DNA of 64,000 nucleotides from Eonycteris spelaea (Eukaryota > Chordata > Mammalia > Chiroptera > Pteropodidae), in contig PUFA01000314.1 of the NCBI GenBank assembly GCA_003508835.1, positions 186,001 to 250,000 of the forward strand. Direction: 5' to 3'. Below are positions 59,135 to 64,000 of this stretch, one piece after another (position 1 is the first letter of the stretch; each line of letters starts with the position of its first letter). Made by a program: the position numbers and the translations under genes. The notes under the pieces were generated by a model. It was given only the letters and a program-made list of their open reading frames with translations, did not search any database and was not told where the DNA came from.

Positions 59135-61503
59135 TGTGGGGGGAGGGAGAAGGGTCAAGATCAAAGGGGAGAAAAGGGGACATGTCGATACCGAGGTGAG
59201 AGAACCCCATGTCCCGTGCCGTCAGCGCGGGGCTGCTCCCCACTTGGTGTGGCGGTGTGGTCCTGACAGACGGGACCCTGCGTTCTGGAACTGGTGTGTG
59301 TGGACCCGCTCTCTGCACCCTGCGGGTTACACCGCGTCTGGGCGCAGGAGGAGCTTCAAAGCACGAAGACCGCCCGAGACGTTTTAGGAGCAGGCTGCCG
59401 AGCCGAAACGCGGTCGGCCAAACCGCGTCTCAACAGCTTTCCTGAGGTACGAATCGCACGCCACACGAGTCAGCCCCAGGAACGTGCCCCTCCGCGGTTT
59501 CTGCTGCCTTCGCTGACTTGTGGGACCATCACCGATCGGCCCGATCAGCCTGACCTCCTTTTCACTAGTGACAGCAGCAGCCCCGTACCCCCTGGACCCC
59601 CGGACGGTCACTGCCCAGGTCCCGACCCCAAGGCTCCCTAGGAAATCACTACGCTGCTTTCCACTTCGGTCGGTCTGTCTACCGAACACGTTTTCATTCA
59701 GCCCGAAGCCGCTACGCGCGTTGGACGGACCACGGCGAGCACTAACTTCCCGTCTTACAGCCCATCACGGCGTCCGCCTCACCCCCCTCCCCAGGCCGCC
59801 ACGGCGCCTGCCACCTCTCTGCACCCAGCGCCTCGACCCGCAGGCCGAGAGCACCCATGCCGGCCTCCTTTACGTGTCTGGTCTCCTAGCAAGGCGGGGA
59901 GCACATCGCCCCAGCACGTGGTGGGGCCGGTGGAATCCCAAAGCGAGGTCTGAGAACCGTCGACCACCCCCAGCGCGATGCTCAGGGAGCAGAGGCTGCG
60001 TCGTGCGTTGCCGGAGCGGGGACTCCCGGCTGTGGAGAGGGGGTGTTCCTCCCCGTGTGTCCCTCAGCTCGGAGACACAGCCCCTTCGGCCATCAAGAAA
60101 GTCCCGATCATCCTTCTCGGGTGCCTGCATAGCGTCCCATGGCATCCGTTCCCCTCTGCTCAATTCACGTCCCGTTGACGTTGTCAAAGAGCAGCTCTTG
60201 CTACTTAGGCTCATCTTTAACACGCAACTCACAAATGAGCATCCGCAAACTCAGGTGCCCTCCCAGCGAGGCCGGGGACGAGCGTGCGGGATTGTGCCAG
60301 GAACTCCTGCTGCTGCCCTAATGTTACATAGGATGCCACTATTGGAGGAAGCTAAGTGATGGCCCCCCAGGACCTCTCAGCTCTACTTCTGCAACTGCTG
60401 AGCCTATAATTAACCAAAATACATCACTTCAAATAAAAATCTCTTTTTTCACTAAATTATTTTTAAAAACCTAACAGTCTCTGATGCTAGGGCATCCCAT
60501 CCTCCGGGTGGTTTGGAGGACTAACCATGGCAAACCCAAGGGACATAAAGGATCCCCATAAAGGCCTTTCTAGTCCATCAAAACTACAACATGCACAGGC
60601 AGTCTCCCTGTAAGTAACAAGGGAAAAACAAAAAGTCTTCCGTTGCATCAAAATGGACTATTCTGCAAATACTAGAAATAACCTGCTACAAAAGTTAGAA
60701 AACGTCATCCAAAAGAATACACGCCATGTGTGCACATTTCAGACGTTTCCAGCGCGCAGACATTCCCCCGCCACCCACGTACCCTGTCAGTCCAAGACGT
60801 CGTCACCGAGGGAGACATGCAGCTGCTCACAGCGGGGCGCACGGCGAGGCCGGGGAACACGGGTGGCTGCAGAGGGCGGCGCCACCAGGCCAGGACTGAC
60901 GGCCACTGCTTAAATCCAAACGGCACGCGCGGCCCCTGCCTTTTAAAAGTCCGTCCTGACTGCCGCCTGCTGAGAGTCACCAGGGTGCGCTTTGCAGGCA
61001 CAAGTCAGCACACACAACCGTCGCACCACGGCGCGGCCGCTGGCTCGGGACACCGACTGATCAACGACTCAGAGCACGGGGCGAACGTCTCTGAAAGAGC
61101 GGGTCTCGGAATGGACCTGCCCTGACACACAGAAGTCGCTCCCGGACCTCGTCTCTGTGACCCCACGTCAGACAACACTTTCCTGTCAATTGCTAAAAAA
61201 GACAGATGCCGCCGCCCTCGGGGGCCCGCCATCCTCTAGGATGCTTTTTCATGACACGCATTGTGTTCATGTGGAGACGGAGCGGGGATCCTGTTTTCAC
61301 GCACCGCTGCGTACGCGGTCCACCGAACGGCAGCGAACGGTCTCACCGATTCGGAAGCCATTGCCACGCGGGTCTTGTCTGCCCTTCAACCTCCTCTTCC
61401 AGAACGGAAGTTTCAGCACAGGACGTCCCTGTTCGGCACCCACAACACTGGAGGAAAATGAGGTGCCCAGACGAAGCTCATCTGACGGATTAAAACAGCG
61501 TTA
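59134..61503. other. Unassigned sequence, GC-rich with an AT-rich interval
   Basis: 59200-60200 is CpG-rich. 60360-60720 is AT-rich, with an AATAAA hexamer near 60434 and a T/A-rich stretch after it. Nothing identifies it as a 3' UTR. 60730-61500 is GC-rich again. No exon is supported. Confidence 0.4.
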
Positions 61504-61535
61504 AACACACACACACGCACACACACACACACACG
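61504..61535. repeat. (AC)n microsatellite with one CpG interruption
   Basis: A CA array of about 32 bases, interrupted by GC at about 61516-61518, followed by the palindromic word acgcgtgt. Confidence 0.94.
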
Positions 61536-64000
61536 CGTGTGCGAGCTACACCAACTTCTAATGCCGACAGCTTCTTTAAGATGCTGGCTCACTTTCCACC
61601 ACGCCATCCTGGGAAGCCCGATGGGGCGAGGAGGCACCGTGAGCCCCGGAAGGCTCCGTGAGCCCCAACGCCGCCACTGTATCCCGTGGGCGCGATCACG
61701 CCTCAGAGGTGCCTGAGACGCAGGGAACTTCTCGACAGGGCGCGAAGTCACAGGCCGTCAGCCACCTCGTGTCTGACAGCGGCCTCACGTCTCGGGGAGA
61801 CTCTGGGCTGAACCCTCAGCCCCCGCTGCCGCCCGCGACGCCATACCCGCACGGCGAGGGGTCTCGGTGTAACCCACGCGGGGCCCTGCCACGTTTTTAA
61901 CGTACGACACCGAAGTCACAAGTCGAGTGCAGCGGGGCGCGCTAAACTCCCGTCTCCTTCCAAGAAAGAAAGAGTTTGCCGGTCTCGCTGCCCGGCCACG
62001 ACTGAGGAGGACGGGCGGCTGTCACCCCTGCCACCACCCGCACTGTCCCTGCTGCAGAAACCCGCCCCCCGCCCCCGACCCGGGGTGGCTGGCCCAAGCG
62101 GCCACACCCACAGAGGCCCCCGCTGTCCCGGCTCGGCCCACGGGCCTCCTCCCCCTTAAAACACTGGCGCCTCCAACCGTGTCTCCTCGGGACCGAGGAC
62201 AGCCCCCAGGGGCTGCTTCCGGGCTGTCAAAACTCCCTGTGCAGATGCAAACACACTCAGGTGTGCGTGCTCGCCCGGGGCCCGGGGACGCTCACTCCGT
62301 GCACGCACGCGCTGACTGGCAGTCCCGAAGCATTCTGCACGCGTGCATCTTCTTTCTGGCCGAAGCCTGTCAGCAACCCCGACCCTGCAGAGCGGTGACA
62401 GGGTCGCTTCCGCCCTGAGCCCACTGACGTCCTGCCGTGTTGTTCCGGATCCCCGGCGGGGCACGCGATCCACGTCACGGCCCCACACAGCCACAGCTGT
62501 CGCTCGTCTGTGCTTTGGCCGGGGGCCGCCTCCGTGTGCAACGGCCAGCCGCCCAGCACGGGGCTGACAGGCTGCCCGGGGTCCCTCCGGGCGACAGAGC
62601 CGTGACGCCCCTCGCGGGGGAGTGTCTGTGGGACGTGAGCACGCGGCAGGCGGCAGTCATGTGCTGTTGGCCGCGGTTCACTGCGGACGCGTTGATGACA
62701 CACACAGGTGACACGGTGACCGTGAGCCGAGGCGCCCAGGAAACCACGTCCTCACTGGTCGGAAGAGTCCCGTGAGCAGAGGCTCCGAGGAGCCTGACGC
62801 GGTCATTCGCTCAGCCTCAGCCACCTCACAGAACGTGAGCACCGCGGACGACGAGGATCTGGGCTGGACGCGTGAATGCCATAAAGACGGAGCCACCACC
62901 GGTCACCTCCACGCGACCTCAAAGAGGCCACAGGCCATCTGACCGCCCTCTCCTACAGGACGCGCCCTGCACAGCACGGGGCATCGCCGTCGCTGGCCCC
63001 GGCCCCTCCGCTCCCCCGTGCCTTGCCACTGCACGGTCCCCGGGGTCGGAGCCGGCTGACCCTGCGCCGCGAAGCGCCCTCTGCCCCCCGCCCTGCTCTG
63101 CAGCGGGAGCCGGTTCAAACGCACACAGGCGGGCGGAGAGCGAGGCCTCTCGGACCAGACGTGGAAACGTCCCCTAAACACACCAAGGGTCGCCAACCTG
63201 CAATCACGCTCCTTACGCTAAACATCTTAACAGGACACACACAAAAGAAATCACCTTCTTTTGTTTCGCTTAAAAAAATAAAAGTCACACTCTCTCTGTG
63301 GATTCTCCGTGGATTCTTCAGGGGGAAAAAAAACAACAACAAAAAAGGAAAACTCGCTCCCGTCGTGAAGCCGGCCGCCATGCCGTAAGCATGGGCACCT
63401 TCCAAACGCGAAGACGGCGCGGGCGAGGTCACCACCGCCCGCGCCCCGGCGGCTACGTCTGACCTCGAGTGCCTCTGACGAGCTCGAACGCGCCTTTCCG
63501 TGGTGGGCATTCGGCCAGCTCGGCCAGCTCGGCCGCGGCATCCCGAGACGCGCCTGCAGGCGCCAAGCTGCCGGGCAGTGGCCCTTTTCCTCTCCGAAGC
63601 TGTCCCGTCCTGGAACGCGACGGCGCACGTGATGAGTCTCGAGAAGGCCTCCTGAGGTGACGGGATCCCAAACACACACGCTTTCCGGACCCTGCAGGGC
63701 GTCGTGTGTGATTTTTACCACGACGAGTGCAGGGCAAAGCCCGCACTGCACGACTGTCAAGACGGTGACGGCCACGGACCACCGATCGGCCACGTGGTGC
63801 TGGGAGCCGCCGTGACCGCCTTTTGCCCACGTCTCAGTGGGCAGGGACGACGGCTTCATCCCTGTCGGAGCCAGTGGCCCGTGGGGTTCACGACCAAAAC
63901 TCAATAATCCTGTTCCCACTCAAGGGATCTTTCCCGAGAAACATCAGTCTGCATATTGGAAGAAAAAAATATTTATATATATGACCACCTTAAGTTACTC
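61536..64000. other. Unassigned, strongly CpG-rich sequence
   Basis: 61780-63180 and 63360-63660 are among the most CpG-rich stretches of the window and would probably score as CpG islands, but no promoter element or first exon is clear. A 9-bp unit (ggccagctc) is repeated near 63511-63531. The interval 63230-63350 is A-rich, and the last 60 bases are AT-rich with a short (TA)n near 63971-63981. Confidence 0.4.

Overview
This window looks like nuclear DNA from a placental mammal, and I see no protein-coding gene in it that I can name. The evidence is the interspersed repeats, which I recognised by eye from remembered consensus sequences: ancient MIR, L2, MER5A and other hAT-type fragments, MLT1-type (ERVL-MaLR) LTRs, and many LINE-1 (L1) pieces. 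There are also (CA)n and (GA)n microsatellites and abundant CpG. The L1 3' ends resemble those of laurasiatherian mammals. I found no primate Alu, rodent B1, carnivore CAN, ruminant Bov-tA or vesper-bat VES SINE. One copy of a 5S rRNA-derived sequence is present. A SINE-poor laurasiatherian with 5S-derived repeats would fit a fruit bat (Pteropodidae), but that is a guess.

Layout. 1-11.4 kb is GC-rich, mostly unassigned DNA with a GAG-rich purine tract, a (CA)n array, the 5S rRNA-derived copy, one MER5A and AT-type microsatellites. 11.4-17.1 kb holds an L2/MIR tail and several L1 3' ends on the + strand, interrupted by GC-rich unique DNA. 17.2-17.7 kb is an AT-rich island with a diverged 91-bp tandem duplication. 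17.7-31.6 kb is GC-rich with two MER5A copies, two MIRs and a probable L1 end. 31.6-35.6 kb is a repeat cluster: an MLT1 LTR, then the 5' UTR and ORF1 part of an L1, then an L1 3' end with a (CA)20 tract. 36-51 kb contains two MLT1 LTRs and a 367-bp nearly pure pyrimidine tract, in otherwise unassigned sequence. 51.4-53.8 kb has the least diverged L1 of the window (minus strand) and another L1 (plus strand) that contains a hAT element with recognisable terminal inverted repeats. 54-64 kb is CpG-rich and unassigned, except for one exon-like open stretch near 58.7 kb and a (GT)n array.

The strongest compositional signal is the excess of CpG and G/C substitutions even inside old repeats, where CpG decay would be expected. 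It suggests GC-biased gene conversion in a highly recombining domain such as a subtelomere or a pseudoautosomal region. Most long open frames are by-products of this GC-richness or of purine repeats, and are not called as genes. I saw no tRNA gene, CRISPR array, operon or other prokaryotic feature, and no evidence of a new biological system. The best leads are the exon-like segment at 58673-58796, the 5S-derived copy, the G-rich and polypyrimidine tracts, and the substitution bias.
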